Origin: Flavobacterium supellecticarium
Lineage (GTDB): Bacteria; Bacteroidota; Bacteroidia; Flavobacteriales; Flavobacteriaceae
Assembly: GCF_004801375.1 (NCBI RefSeq)
Contig: NZ_SSNZ01000005.1
Location: 62,001-126,000, forward strand
Reading direction: 5' to 3'
Length of the DNA stretch: 64,000 nt
Shown here: piece after piece, positions 16,584 through 26,263 of the stretch
How positions within the stretch are numbered: the stretch's first letter is position 1
Layout of the letters: each line of letters opens with the position of its first letter
Made by a program: the position numbers and the translations under genes
The notes under the pieces: model-generated
Seen by the model: the letters and a program-made list of their open reading frames with translations, nothing else
Database searches by the model: none
Told to the model about the DNA's origin: nothing

Positions 16584-19349
16584 TTATTTGATTTGTTCTT
16601 CGAAAGGAATTTCGGGATTCAAAATTTCGTTGATCAACATAACAAGCTGCGTTCTGAAATCGGCAAGGATTTCCGAGGTTACAATCGTTTCGTAGTCTTT
16701 TTCCACTTTTCTACCAAAAGGCATAAAGCCGCCACGCATGTTTTTAAACGATACAATTCCTACTTCCATTTCCAAACCTGCCGTTTTTTCTTCATACATA
16801 AACGCATAACAAAGCAACTGTATGATTTTGTCGTTTTTGATATCTTCGGTCAGCCCCGTCCACTCTTTTAACTGTACGTTGTTTTTTAAAACTTTTCCGG
16901 TTTTATAATCGACAATCCTGATTTTCCCGTTGCGCTGTTCGATCCGGTCGACATTTCCGGCAATTTTTACCGAAAACGGCAGCCGACTGTCTTCCAGTGT
17001 TCGTTTCAACGGCGTTTCCAAAGCGATTATTTTAACCGCGTCACCGGCTTCCAGTTGGCACTTTTCCTCTTTTAAAAAATTGTATACATTCCGCTTGGCC
17101 ACTTCAAAAGCCAGAAGGTTTTTTCCTTTCGAAATTTCTCCTTCTTTATACACCAATCGGAATTGTTTTTCCACTTCCGAATCGGCCATCGCAAACAACC
17201 AATCCATATCCGTAAACGACAGGAATTTGCCAACATACGGTTTGTACAATTCTTCCAAAGTGGCGTGAATAATCGTTCCCAGTGTATTCAAAGCAATATT
17301 TTCCTCTACTTCTTCCACCTCCGAAATACGCAGAATTCGCTGGTTGTAAAATTGAATCGGATTCCGCATATAGGTCGTCAGTCCCGAAGGTGAAAATCCT
17401 TTTCCGGTTGCGATTTCTTTTAAGCGCACCATCACCCGATCCGATTTTGGTACCGACACCGGTTCGTAGGCTTTGTCCGGTAAAAAGGCATTATAAATCT
17501 GATGCGACAAGTGATGAGCCGGTTGCTTTTCGATTTCCAGTTGCGTTATAAATCGGCTTCGTTCACCTGCATCCAAACCTTCACTTTCCGTATTGTACAA
17601 CAGATAGATGTTTTTGGCCCGCAACAGCAAATGATAAAAGTGATAACTATAAATCGCGTCTTTTTCTTTATACGTAGGCAATCCCAATTCGCGTTTTACA
17701 TCGTACGGAATAAACGAATTCATGGTTTTTCCGGCCGGAAATTTCCCTTCATTCATAGACGTTACGATTACGGTTTCAAAATCAAGAACCCGACTTTCCA
17801 ACACTCCCATGATCTGAAGTCCGGTTAACGGTTCCCCTTCGAAGGAGACTTCCGCCAGATCGATCACTTGTTTGTACACCGTATAAAGCGTACTCACCGT
17901 ATCCAGTTTCGGATGCGCTTCGTGGTAGTTGATCAGCTTGTTAATGACTTTAAAAATCGAGTACAAAAAGGTCTTTGACAACTTGTCTTCTTCCTTATCG
18001 TTATTTAAAAACGATTTGATTGTCAATATGATTTGTGACAATCGATCCAATACTTGTCCGACATCATTATTATCCCATTTTTCAAACAACAACTGAAACA
18101 ATGCGGAGGGTTTTTCCTGAATTTCAAAAAGCTTTTTATATGTTAAAAATGTGATGTTATTTCTGTTGATCACCTGAACCAGCGATCCGGCTTTCACATA
18201 GGGCTCCACCAACGGATGTGTGAGTATATCCAGCACTTCCTTATAATAGAAAACGTAACTTTTTTCGTTTCGCTGAACAGCATTGGTATGAAGTTTAAAC
18301 AGCTTATTGATCAGGATCTGAGCCGGGTTATTTTTACTATTATACCCCATGGTAATATTGAGGCTTTCCACCGATGACGGTAAAGCATAAAGTACCGGAA
18401 TCAACAAATTCTCTTCTCCTAAAACCAAAGCGACTTTGTCCAGACTTTCGGTTTCAAGCTGAATTTCTTCTATTAATTTTCCGGCTATTTTAGCTTGCCC
18501 TACGGTTTTAGGCGTTCCAATGATCCGGATATTTTTTTCCTGACTAAAATCACTTACAATCCATTCAAAAGGCTGGGTAGTATATTGTTTCCATTCTTTT
18601 TTAAATCGGCGTACAAACAAACCGGCATCGTGAAATGAATCATTTAAAAAAGCAGCGTCAATATCCCAATAGACTTTTGCCTGATCATTAAACAGTAATT
18701 GTTGTATGATTTTTTCTTCAGCCTGATTCAAAGCGTTAAAACCGGCAAAAATTAGTTTTTTAGATCCAAGCGCTTCCGAAAAATGATTAAGATTTTCTAC
18801 CGCTTCCCGATAAATCAATCCCTGATAACCAATTCCTTTCCGCAATAAATGATCATACAGCGATTCGTAGTATAACGGTAAAAGCTTCCAGAATTCCAGG
18901 TAATTTTCGATCATCGTGGTTCTTTTCTCCAGATCCAACGACCAGTGTTTGATATCTTCAATATCTTTTAGATATGAAAATATATGGCTCGGTTTTAGCA
19001 GGTAGCGATCGATTTCATTAAAATCCTGTACCAGTGTTTTTGCCCAGTTGGCAAACAGTTCGAACGATTGTTGTTTTTCCGGTGGCGTTAATTCGAGGTA
19101 AACGTCATAAAACTCAAATAACAATTCGATGTTGTCACAGGTTCGTATCCCCGCAACATCCTGAATAAAATCTTCGATACTGACGATTTCCGGTGCAAAT
19201 AAGGTACCCGGTAATTGTTTTTTTAAGGCCTCTATCAGGAAAATACGCGCTCTTTTGTTAGGAAGTATAATTACAATATTGGAGATAGTATCCTGATACT
19301 GATCGATAATCGCACTACTGAGTTTGTCTAAAAAGGAAAACGTTGCCAT
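16584..19349 (-). CDS. AddB-like PD-(D/E)XK nuclease family protein
   Basis: The 921-residue protein looks like the second subunit of a RecBCD/AddAB-type double-strand break resection nuclease. It has an inactive helicase-like N-terminal half (IVIILPNKRARIFLIEAL in place of Walker A). Near the C terminus is a PD-(D/E)XK nuclease with AGNVDRIEQRNGKIRIVDYKTG. The start MATFSFLD at 19349 is preferred; an upstream in-frame ATG at 19394 would read through the terminator of the next gene. Its likely partner is the AddA-like helicase-nuclease at 22156-25308. The two are separated by an OmpA gene and kbl, all on the minus strand. Confidence 0.88.
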   Translation of the reverse strand: MATFSFLDKLSSAIIDQYQDTISNIVIILPNKRARIFLIEALKKQLPGTLFAPEIVSIEDFIQDVAGIRTCDNIELLFEFYDVYLELTPPEKQQSFELFANWAKTLVQDFNEIDRYLLKPSHIFSYLKDIEDIKHWSLDLEKRTTMIENYLEFWKLLPLYYESLYDHLLRKGIGYQGLIYREAVENLNHFSEALGSKKLIFAGFNALNQAEEKIIQQLLFNDQAKVYWDIDAAFLNDSFHDAGLFVRRFKKEWKQYTTQPFEWIVSDFSQEKNIRIIGTPKTVGQAKIAGKLIEEIQLETESLDKVALVLGEENLLIPVLYALPSSVESLNITMGYNSKNNPAQILINKLFKLHTNAVQRNEKSYVFYYKEVLDILTHPLVEPYVKAGSLVQVINRNNITFLTYKKLFEIQEKPSALFQLLFEKWDNNDVGQVLDRLSQIILTIKSFLNNDKEEDKLSKTFLYSIFKVINKLINYHEAHPKLDTVSTLYTVYKQVIDLAEVSFEGEPLTGLQIMGVLESRVLDFETVIVTSMNEGKFPAGKTMNSFIPYDVKRELGLPTYKEKDAIYSYHFYHLLLRAKNIYLLYNTESEGLDAGERSRFITQLEIEKQPAHHLSHQIYNAFLPDKAYEPVSVPKSDRVMVRLKEIATGKGFSPSGLTTYMRNPIQFYNQRILRISEVEEVEENIALNTLGTIIHATLEELYKPYVGKFLSFTDMDWLFAMADSEVEKQFRLVYKEGEISKGKNLLAFEVAKRNVYNFLKEEKCQLEAGDAVKIIALETPLKRTLEDSRLPFSVKIAGNVDRIEQRNGKIRIVDYKTGKVLKNNVQLKEWTGLTEDIKNDKIIQLLCYAFMYEEKTAGLEMEVGIVSFKNMRGGFMPFGRKVEKDYETIVTSEILADFRTQLVMLINEILNPEIPFEEQIK

Positions 19350-19357
19350 AGTATAAA

Positions 19358-19392
19358 AATAAAAAAACGCCCCGATAAACGGGGCGTTTTCC
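19358..19392 (-). terminator. terminator of the ompA-like gene
   Basis: The arms 19381-19389 and 19365-19373 make a perfect 9-bp GC-rich stem with a 7-nt loop. On the minus strand a run of T follows, 20 bp past the stop of the OmpA-family gene. Confidence 0.85.
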
Positions 19393-19412
19393 ATATTTAT
19401 TTGTGTGGGAAA

Positions 19413-20816
19413 TTATTTGATTAATTTAACCTCAACACGTCTGTTGTTTGCTTTACCTTTAGCTGTTTTATTTGTATCGATTGGTTTAGACTCACCATAT
19501 CCGATTGAAGACAATCTATCGGAGTCAATTCCGTTTTCGATTAAATAATCTTTAACAGCTTTAGCTCTGTCTTCAGATAATTTTTGGTTGAATGCATCTT
19601 TACCATCGCTATCTGTGTGTCCTTCGATGCTGAATCTAGAGTTTGGATACTCTTTTAAGATTGCAGTGATTGACTGTAACACAGGGAAAGTTTGTTTTTG
19701 GAAAGAAGCTTTACCAGAGTTGAACAAGATCGTTTTAGCGTAAGCATTTAATTTTTTGATAGTCTCGTCAGAAACTTCAGGACATCCGTTGTTAGCAACA
19801 GTTCCTTTAACATCTGGACATTTATCATCTTTATCAGCTACACCGTCACCATCTCTATCTGGCCAAGGACAACCACCGTTTTCTTTAGGACCTTTTACGT
19901 TTGGACATTTGTCTACGTTATCTGGCACACCATCACCGTCTGTATCAGGACATCCGTTGAATTGTTTTGGACCAGCTACTTCAGGACAAGCATCGTCTTT
20001 ATCAGGAATTCCGTCTCCGTCTGTATCAGGACAACCCTGGAATTCTTTAGGACCAGCTACATCTGGACAAGCGTCATCTTTATCAGGAATTCCGTCTCCG
20101 TCTGTATCAGGACAACCCTGGAATTCTTTTAAACCAGGTACATCCGGACAAGCGTCATCTTTATCATAGATTCCGTCTCCGTCTGTATCTTTACCTCCAA
20201 ATTTGAAAGTAATCCCTGCGAAGTGTTGCATGTGAGAAGGAACGTCTACTGACGGATCTCTTGTCTCATCAAATGAATGTTTGTAAGTTGAACGGAATGA
20301 TAAACCTACGTTTTCAGAGAACCAGAACGTTAATCCTAAACCTCCGTTAACGGTTCCTGTACTAGCATCACCGAAGAATGTGTAACCTCCACCGATGTGT
20401 GCAGACGGATCAATAACTTTAGATCCGATAAGGTTCATGAAGCTATAGTTAATAACCCCATCAATTCCGTAGTAAGATAAATCTCCAGGATTCACTACAT
20501 TGTAATCACCAGGAACTGTAACTCTTGGCTCAACAAACTTAGTGATTTTGTTTACCGATCCCGTTACACCAAAAGAGAAGTTATCTCCAATGTGTCTGGA
20601 AACGTTAACAAAAGATACTGATGGAATAATGTTCCAGTTGGCTTTTGCGTTAAAATACTGTGAAAACTGGTCTTCTAATTTCTTGCTAGCACTGAATCTA
20701 GTGTCTACAGCATTCGCACCAATAGTAATAGCCCAAGGGTTATTGCTATCCTGAGCCTGCGAACTTAGACCCGCAAACATCAATGCTGCTACGAATAATT
20801 TGTTTAGATGTCTCAT
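19413..20816 (-). CDS. OmpA-family outer membrane protein with thrombospondin type-3 repeats
   Basis: The 467-residue protein has a signal peptide (cleavage near SSQAQ) and an 8-stranded porin-like barrel to about residue 209. Five calcium-binding TSP type-3 repeats follow (residues 210-346, unit [17 protein letters not shown] plus about 10 residues). The last part is a C-terminal OmpA peptidoglycan-binding domain with [11 protein letters not shown] and RRVEVKLIK. It probably links the outer membrane to peptidoglycan and is usually abundant in Flavobacterium. The promoter is near-consensus (TTG-N19-TACTTTTG) and the terminator is strong, in line with high expression. It sits between addB-like and kbl. 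Confidence 0.95.
   Translation of the reverse strand: MRHLNKLFVAALMFAGLSSQAQDSNNPWAITIGANAVDTRFSASKKLEDQFSQYFNAKANWNIIPSVSFVNVSRHIGDNFSFGVTGSVNKITKFVEPRVTVPGDYNVVNPGDLSYYGIDGVINYSFMNLIGSKVIDPSAHIGGGYTFFGDASTGTVNGGLGLTFWFSENVGLSFRSTYKHSFDETRDPSVDVPSHMQHFAGITFKFGGKDTDGDGIYDKDDACPDVPGLKEFQGCPDTDGDGIPDKDDACPDVAGPKEFQGCPDTDGDGIPDKDDACPEVAGPKQFNGCPDTDGDGVPDNVDKCPNVKGPKENGGCPWPDRDGDGVADKDDKCPDVKGTVANNGCPEVSDETIKKLNAYAKTILFNSGKASFQKQTFPVLQSITAILKEYPNSRFSIEGHTDSDGKDAFNQKLSEDRAKAVKDYLIENGIDSDRLSSIGYGESKPIDTNKTAKGKANNRRVEVKLIK
19779..20189 (-). repeat. five tandem TSP type-3 coding repeats (81-87 bp)
   Basis: Five units of 27, 27, 27, 29 and 27 codons encode DxDGDGxxDxxDxC repeats in the OmpA-family gene. 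The second and third units are nearly identical at the DNA level, so slippage or recombination between units is possible. Two near-identical units share phrases such as the reverse complement of GGTCCTAAAGAATTCCAGGG. Confidence 0.8.
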
Positions 20817-20853
20817 ACTTTTTTTATTTAATTACAATACGTTATAATTAGAG

Positions 20854-20883
20854 CAAAAGTAAGATGTAAAATATTAACTACAA
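20854..20883 (-). promoter_or_regulatory. promoter of the ompA-like gene
   Basis: Minus-strand TTG (20883-20881), 19 nt, TACTTTTG (20861-20854) is a near-perfect Bacteroidota promoter. A leader of about 32 nt would follow before the ATG. Confidence 0.8.
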
Positions 20884-20925
20884 AGCAATTTGTTAAAAAA
20901 TTCGCTTTTTCTTACTAAAAACTTC

Positions 20926-22122
20926 TTACCGAATTACTTCCAATGCCTTTCCAACCTCTGTAAAAGCACTTATAGCCTTGTCTAAATGCTCTTTAGAATG
21001 GGCTGCAGATAATTGTACCCGAATTCTTGCTTTATCTTTTGGAACCACCGGAAAAAAGAAACCAATTACATAGATTCCTTTTTTAAGTAATTCATCTGCC
21101 ATTACTTGCGAAAGTTTTGCATCATAAAGCATTACCGGCACAATTGCTGAGTCGCCATCGATGATATCAAATCCGGCCGCTTTCATTCCTACTTTAAAAT
21201 AATTGGTATTCCACTCCAGTTTGTCGCGCAATGTAGTATCTTTTTCCAACAATTCAAAAACTTTAATCGACGCGCCCACTATAGACGGTGCCAATGAATT
21301 TGAAAACAAATACGGTCTTGAACGCTGTCTTAAAATTTCGATTATTTCTTTTTTGGCCGTTGTATAACCACCCATAGCGCCACCTAAGGCTTTCCCTAAT
21401 GTTCCGGTTATAATATCCACACGCCCCATTACATTTTTAGCTTCCAACGTACCTTTTCCGGTCGCTCCGATAAATCCGGCTGCGTGACATTCGTCTACCA
21501 TCACCATCGCATCGTATTTGTCAGCTAAATCGCAGATTTTATCCAATGGTGCTACCAATCCATCCATCGAAAAAACACCATCGGTTACAATCAATTTAAA
21601 GCGTCTTCCTTCTTCATTGGCTTTGATCAATTGTTGCTCCAAATCGGCCATATTATTATTTTCATAACGGTAACGGGCCGCCTTACACAAACGCACCCCA
21701 TCGATGATTGAAGCGTGGTTTAAACTATCGGAAATGATAGCATCTTCCTCCCCCAACAACGGTTCAAAAACACCTCCATTGGCATCAAAAGCAGCCGCAT
21801 ACAGTATGGTATCTTCCGTACCATAGAAATCGGCAATTTTTCGCTCTAATGTTTTATGAATATCCTGCGTACCACAGATAAAACGAACGGACGACATTCC
21901 GAATCCGTGTGTATCCAAAGCGTCTTTTGCCGCCTGAACCACTTCCGGATGCGATGACAATCCGAGGTAGTTGTTCGCACAAAAATTCAAGACGGTTTCT
22001 CCGGTCGAAATGGTGATTTCCGCACCTTGTGACGATGTGATGATACGTTCTTTTTTAAACAATCCGTTATCCTGAATGGCATTTAATTCGTTCTCTAAAT
22101 GCGCTTTAATTTTTCCGTACAT
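20926..22122 (-). CDS. kbl: glycine C-acetyltransferase (2-amino-3-ketobutyrate CoA ligase)
   Basis: This 398-residue PLP enzyme cleaves 2-amino-3-ketobutyrate with CoA to glycine and acetyl-CoA, the second step of threonine degradation. The PLP lysine is in [13 protein letters not shown], and [11 protein letters not shown] and [15 protein letters not shown] are the alpha-oxoamine synthase signatures. [13 protein letters not shown] near residue 50 and [15 protein letters not shown] are typical of Kbl rather than KAS or BioF. No threonine dehydrogenase gene is adjacent; it may lie elsewhere. It follows the AddA-like gene by 33 bp on the same strand. Confidence 0.94.
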   Translation of the reverse strand: MYGKIKAHLENELNAIQDNGLFKKERIITSSQGAEITISTGETVLNFCANNYLGLSSHPEVVQAAKDALDTHGFGMSSVRFICGTQDIHKTLERKIADFYGTEDTILYAAAFDANGGVFEPLLGEEDAIISDSLNHASIIDGVRLCKAARYRYENNNMADLEQQLIKANEEGRRFKLIVTDGVFSMDGLVAPLDKICDLADKYDAMVMVDECHAAGFIGATGKGTLEAKNVMGRVDIITGTLGKALGGAMGGYTTAKKEIIEILRQRSRPYLFSNSLAPSIVGASIKVFELLEKDTTLRDKLEWNTNYFKVGMKAAGFDIIDGDSAIVPVMLYDAKLSQVMADELLKKGIYVIGFFFPVVPKDKARIRVQLSAAHSKEHLDKAISAFTEVGKALEVIR

Positions 22123-22155
22123 GATATGCTGTTTATTCGGTTATTATTATTCCGG

Positions 22156-25100
22156 TTACAAATGTATCACATTTAACGTTTCCCCTATATATACCAGTGT
22201 TTTTTTCGCAACCTCATAGCCCATTTCCTGCAAGGCGAGTTCGTATTCTTCCAGCTGACGGGCGTATTTTGCCTGATGCGCTCCGGTTTTATAATCCAGT
22301 AAATAAGCCGTTTTTCCGCGTATAACCACGCGATCAGGCTTAATGGTCCGACTGTCTTTTTTAATAATACTTTGTTCGTTATAAATGGCATCGGCTTCTT
22401 CGAAAAACAGCCGTAGCTCTTCGTGGTCTACAATCGTATGCAACGTCTGTTCGACGGTTTCTTTTTGCATCCGGACAATCAATCCGGTTTCCTGCGCTTT
22501 GATCAAAGCCAGCGGAATGTCGTTTTTGGTTTTGATAAACGATAGTATTTCGTGTAGTATATTTCCGAATTCAATTGCTTTTTCCTGTGTCGTTCCCCAC
22601 ATCAATGCTTCCCGTTGGGCAATCTTGATGGCTTTTGGATTTAGCTTTTCGTTTACTTCTACAATTAGCTGCTGCGTATCGGTGTAACTTCCTCCTATCG
22701 ACTGTCGGTTCGGTTCTCCGAATTCAAACACCATGCTATCATCATTATAAACACCTTGAAAATCGAGGTATTTAATAAAGAACGATGACATGTTATTTTG
22801 TAATTCCCCTTTACTACTGATGTTACGTCCGGTAATAATATATAATTGTTCTTCGGCACGGGTGAGCGCCACATACAAAACATTGATGTTATCCAGAATG
22901 TCCTGCTGACTTTTTTCTTCATAGACTTCGGCTGCTTTTCCACCGTATTCCGATACTTCTTTTTTAGCATCGACCAAAGCTCTGGAAATCGCAAATTCGT
23001 CTTCTTCCATTTCGAGCCACATCTTATTCCGCGGTGCCGCAGCATAGTTTTCTTCTGCAAACGGAAAGATCACCACCGGAAATTCCAATCCCTTGGATTT
23101 ATGGATCGTCATGATACGAACCGCATTGTTTCCTTCAGGCGACGGAATACTAAACTTGGATCCGTTTTTATCCCAGTAATCGAGAAAATCTGCAATACCG
23201 GACTGGGTTCGCACGTCTCTTTCCAATACCAGATCCAAAAAGTACTGCACATAGGAAATGGTGCTTTTTTCTTTTATAAAAGCGGCAATTATAATTTCAA
23301 CGGTTTCATAGAGCGATTTCTTCCTGCATTCATCAAATGAAATTCCGATTCCGAGTTCCCGTAACCAGTTTTCGAGGGCCGCTTCCGTTTCCTGTTGCAT
23401 CCCCTGTTCAATACAATCGTGAATTGGCAACTTGTTTTGACGATGCCGCGCCACAAAATATAAAAAGGCTGCTTTGGACTCTTTGTCGTTGTTGTTTTTC
23501 AGGTAACGCAGCACGTTTAAAATCAATCGTACTTCGGTTGCATTTTCGATCAGCAAGGTTTCGGACGATAATATCTTGATTCCGTTTTCGGTAAGGTAAT
23601 TTGCCAACGCGACACCTGACGATCGCTTTCGCGTGAGCAACACTATATCTTTGTAGGCATATCCTTTTGCAACGACCTCGTATATTGTTTTTAAGGTCGC
23701 TTTTAGGTATAACTGTTCTTTGTCGTTTGTTTCTTCTCCATCGTCATCGGTTACTTCCACCGTTTCGGGAATAAACGAAATATTGACATAGCCGCCTATT
23801 TTGGAATTGTTTTCCTGACGACTGTGATTGCGATACAAATCCTGATAGTCTTCGTTTGAAAACTCATCGGCCAGCATCGCAAAAAAAGCGTTGTTAAACT
23901 GAATGATTTCCGAGTAACTCCTATAATTTTTCTCCAGTCGGACGAGTTTTTTATCCGGGTTTGAAAACGGATTATGGCATTTACTCAGCGCAATAAACTG
24001 TTCTGCTTTTCCACCGCGCCAACGGTAAATGGACTGTTTTGGATCGCCTACAATCATTAGCGATCCGCGTACGCCCGACAAATCTTCACTGGCCAGTGCA
24101 TTGTCGATTAGCGGAATCAGATTATGCCATTGCATTTCGGATGTATCCTGAAATTCGTCGATAAAAAAATGACGGTAGCGTTCGCCCAGACGTTCATAAA
24201 TAAACGGTGCCGGCTGGTTTTGAATTTCTTTATAAATAATCGCGTTAAACTCCGAAATCGACAGTATGTTTTGTTCTTTCTGAATCCGTTCCAACTCCTG
24301 ACTAATCGAGTTTAACAACGACAATGGCGTTATGTTTTTTAAGAAAGCCGTATAAAAATTCTTTTTTTCGTAATTTTTATAGACCGCATCCAAAATAGCA
24401 ATCAACTCTCCGGAAATCGACTCGATTATGTCCTTATCTTTTGCTGTTTTATTAATCGCAATATCATCGATCTCCCGAAACTTTTTATGCGAACTTTTTA
24501 ATTCGCCTTTTTGGATATACCCCAAATGATTGGGAAACGTTCCGCGGGAAAATGATTTAAGATCGATTCCTTTACTTTCGATCAGCGCCATGGCTTCATC
24601 CGCCTTAGCGACACTATCGGCATCAAGATGCGACACGGCTTCTTTTAGTTTAGCTTTAACCTCCAGAAACTCCCCAATCGATTTATCCTCGAAATTATGA
24701 ATCTCGTTCCGGTTGTTTTCATTGAGTAATAATCGCCCTACATCCAACAATTCGCCGGTCACATCCCAACTTCTGTCGTTATCGGTTTTATCCACCGAAA
24801 AATCGACCAACAAGTTTGTCAATTCGTTTTCTTCTCCCGCTTTGGCCACTATGGCATCCACGGCTTCCATTAAAAGCGAATCGGTTTCGAGCGAAACATC
24901 AAAGGTTACCGGTAAATTCAGATCGTGTGCAAAAGCACGAATTACTTTATGAGTAAATTTATCAATCGTAGAAATATCAAAAGACGCATAATTATGGATA
25001 ATATTTTTGATGATCGCTTTCGATTTGTCCTGAATTGTCGCCAGACTTAACCGCGTTTCCGCCGAAATATCCTTCATCAACTCCAAAGCTTTGTCGCTGG

Positions 25101-25308
25101 TATCGGGTTTTGAAAACTCCGACAAACCGTTTACAATCCGGGTTTTCATTTCCTCTACGGCTTTATTGGTAAAGGTTATGGCCAGAATTTTTTTATACGC
25201 ATCATTCGAATCCGCTGTCAATAAAATTTTAAGATACTCTTTGACAAGCATATAGGTTTTTCCCGATCCGGCGGAAGCGTCATAAATTGAAAAAGCAGTT
25301 TTCTCCAC
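22156..25308 (-). CDS. AddA-like UvrD/RecB helicase-nuclease
   Basis: The 1050-residue protein is the likely motor and nuclease subunit of an AddAB/RecBCD-type recombination complex that resects double-strand breaks. Walker A is YDASAGSGKTYMLVKEYL at residues 8-25, and the Walker B/DExx segment is HFFIDEFQDTS. Motif III/IV is VGDPKQSIYRWRGG, and motif V/VI IMTIHKSKGLEFPVV and NVLYVALTRAEEQL. A C-terminal RecB-type nuclease has KPDRVVIRGK and LLDYKTG. The start is GTG at 25308; a later start would remove Walker A. Its partner AddB-like gene is 2.8 kb downstream on the same strand, beyond kbl and ompA. Confidence 0.92.
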   Translation of the reverse strand: MEKTAFSIYDASAGSGKTYMLVKEYLKILLTADSNDAYKKILAITFTNKAVEEMKTRIVNGLSEFSKPDTSDKALELMKDISAETRLSLATIQDKSKAIIKNIIHNYASFDISTIDKFTHKVIRAFAHDLNLPVTFDVSLETDSLLMEAVDAIVAKAGEENELTNLLVDFSVDKTDNDRSWDVTGELLDVGRLLLNENNRNEIHNFEDKSIGEFLEVKAKLKEAVSHLDADSVAKADEAMALIESKGIDLKSFSRGTFPNHLGYIQKGELKSSHKKFREIDDIAINKTAKDKDIIESISGELIAILDAVYKNYEKKNFYTAFLKNITPLSLLNSISQELERIQKEQNILSISEFNAIIYKEIQNQPAPFIYERLGERYRHFFIDEFQDTSEMQWHNLIPLIDNALASEDLSGVRGSLMIVGDPKQSIYRWRGGKAEQFIALSKCHNPFSNPDKKLVRLEKNYRSYSEIIQFNNAFFAMLADEFSNEDYQDLYRNHSRQENNSKIGGYVNISFIPETVEVTDDDGEETNDKEQLYLKATLKTIYEVVAKGYAYKDIVLLTRKRSSGVALANYLTENGIKILSSETLLIENATEVRLILNVLRYLKNNNDKESKAAFLYFVARHRQNKLPIHDCIEQGMQQETEAALENWLRELGIGISFDECRKKSLYETVEIIIAAFIKEKSTISYVQYFLDLVLERDVRTQSGIADFLDYWDKNGSKFSIPSPEGNNAVRIMTIHKSKGLEFPVVIFPFAEENYAAAPRNKMWLEMEEDEFAISRALVDAKKEVSEYGGKAAEVYEEKSQQDILDNINVLYVALTRAEEQLYIITGRNISSKGELQNNMSSFFIKYLDFQGVYNDDSMVFEFGEPNRQSIGGSYTDTQQLIVEVNEKLNPKAIKIAQREALMWGTTQEKAIEFGNILHEILSFIKTKNDIPLALIKAQETGLIVRMQKETVEQTLHTIVDHEELRLFFEEADAIYNEQSIIKKDSRTIKPDRVVIRGKTAYLLDYKTGAHQAKYARQLEEYELALQEMGYEVAKKTLVYIGETLNVIHL

Positions 25309-25384
25309 AATTAAGAAATGTTTATATTGGCATTACCAATATCAGAATAGAAAATTACTATTTTTTATTCCAAAGTATAATTTA

Positions 25385-25392
25385 TAATTTTG
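25385..25392 (+). promoter_or_regulatory. candidate sodA promoter -7 element
   Basis: TAATTTTG lies 35 bp before the sod ATG. A clear TTG -33 element is absent, so the gene may need an activator. Confidence 0.5.
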
Positions 25393-25427
25393 AATAAAAT
25401 TAATACTAATCTTTAAATAAAAATACT

Positions 25428-26036
25428 ATGGCTTTCGAATTACCAAAACTTCCATATGCCTATGACGCGTTAGAGCCTCATATTGATGCCCGTACAATGG
25501 AGATTCACCATTCTAAACATCACAATGCTTATACTACGAATTTAAACGCTGCAATCGCAGGAACGGATTTAGAAGGCAAAACCATCGAAGAAATCCTTAA
25601 CGGTCTTGATTTGTCTAAAGCAGCTGTTCGTAATAACGGTGGTGGTTTTTACAATCACAATTTATTCTGGGAAGTAATGTCACCAAACGGAGGCGGATTA
25701 CCGACTGGAGAATTAGCAGAGGCTATTAATGCTTCTTTTGGTTCTTTTGACGAATTTAAAGCGCAGTTTTCAAAAGCTGGTGCGACACAATTTGGTTCCG
25801 GATGGGCATGGCTATGTGTTCAGAAAGGTGGAAAACTGGATGTTTGTGGCACTCCAAATCAGGACAACCCGTTAATGCCCGGTATCGGATGTGGCGGAAC
25901 TCCTATTTTAGGAATGGACGTTTGGGAACATGCCTACTATTTGCACTATCAAAACAGAAGACCGGATTATATTGAGGCGTTTTTCAATGTGATTAACTGG
26001 GCTGAAGTAGCAAAACGTTATGCAGCTGCAAAATAA
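25428..26036 (+). CDS. sodA: superoxide dismutase, Mn-type by sequence
   Basis: This 202-residue cytoplasmic enzyme dismutes superoxide to oxygen and hydrogen peroxide. The metal ligands are His27 (MEIHHSKHH), the His in [10 protein letters not shown], and Asp and His in [10 protein letters not shown]. The residues GGG before the second ligand, the Gln of NQDNPLM and NRRPDY favour the Mn form over the Fe form. Cambialistic activity, as known in some Bacteroidota, cannot be excluded. No signal peptide is present. It is monocistronic with a terminator 24 bp downstream. Confidence 0.95.
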   Translation: MAFELPKLPYAYDALEPHIDARTMEIHHSKHHNAYTTNLNAAIAGTDLEGKTIEEILNGLDLSKAAVRNNGGGFYNHNLFWEVMSPNGGGLPTGELAEAINASFGSFDEFKAQFSKAGATQFGSGWAWLCVQKGGKLDVCGTPNQDNPLMPGIGCGGTPILGMDVWEHAYYLHYQNRRPDYIEAFFNVINWAEVAKRYAAAK

Positions 26037-26057
26037 TCTAAAATAACAACTACAAAT

Positions 26058-26088
26058 AGCCCCGATGGTATTACTGTCGGGGTTTTTT
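26058..26088 (+). terminator. sod terminator
   Basis: The stem CCCCGA/TCGGGG (26060-26065 and 26077-26082) closes an 11-nt loop and is followed by six T. Confidence 0.8.
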
Positions 26089-26102
26089 ATTGATCATAAA
26101 AT

Positions 26103-26132
26103 AAAAAGGTGGAATAGAATTCCACCCTTTTT
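26103..26132. terminator. bidirectional terminator between sod and purF
   Basis: A 12-13 bp stem (26103-26115 with 26119-26132, one bulged C) has a 3-nt loop. A/T-rich flanks allow use from either side, including the purF transcript on the minus strand (130 bp past its stop). Confidence 0.7.
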
Positions 26133-26263
26133 GCCCCAAATCTACCATAAACTTAACCTACTAATGCTATGGTGATACAAATGTATTGTCAATGCTTTTT
26201 GCTATCAAAAAAATCAGATTATCTACTAATAAATTCGATAAAAAGCGTGTTTTTAACTACTTG

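Noticed and set aside
19350-19394. Upstream in-frame ATG for the AddB-like gene
   Set aside because: It spans the terminator hairpin of the ompA-like gene and adds no conserved sequence.
19779-20189. Regular repeats that could be taken for a CRISPR array
   Set aside because: The units are coding, 81-87 bp long and encode Asp-rich TSP3 repeats; there are no unique spacers or cas genes.
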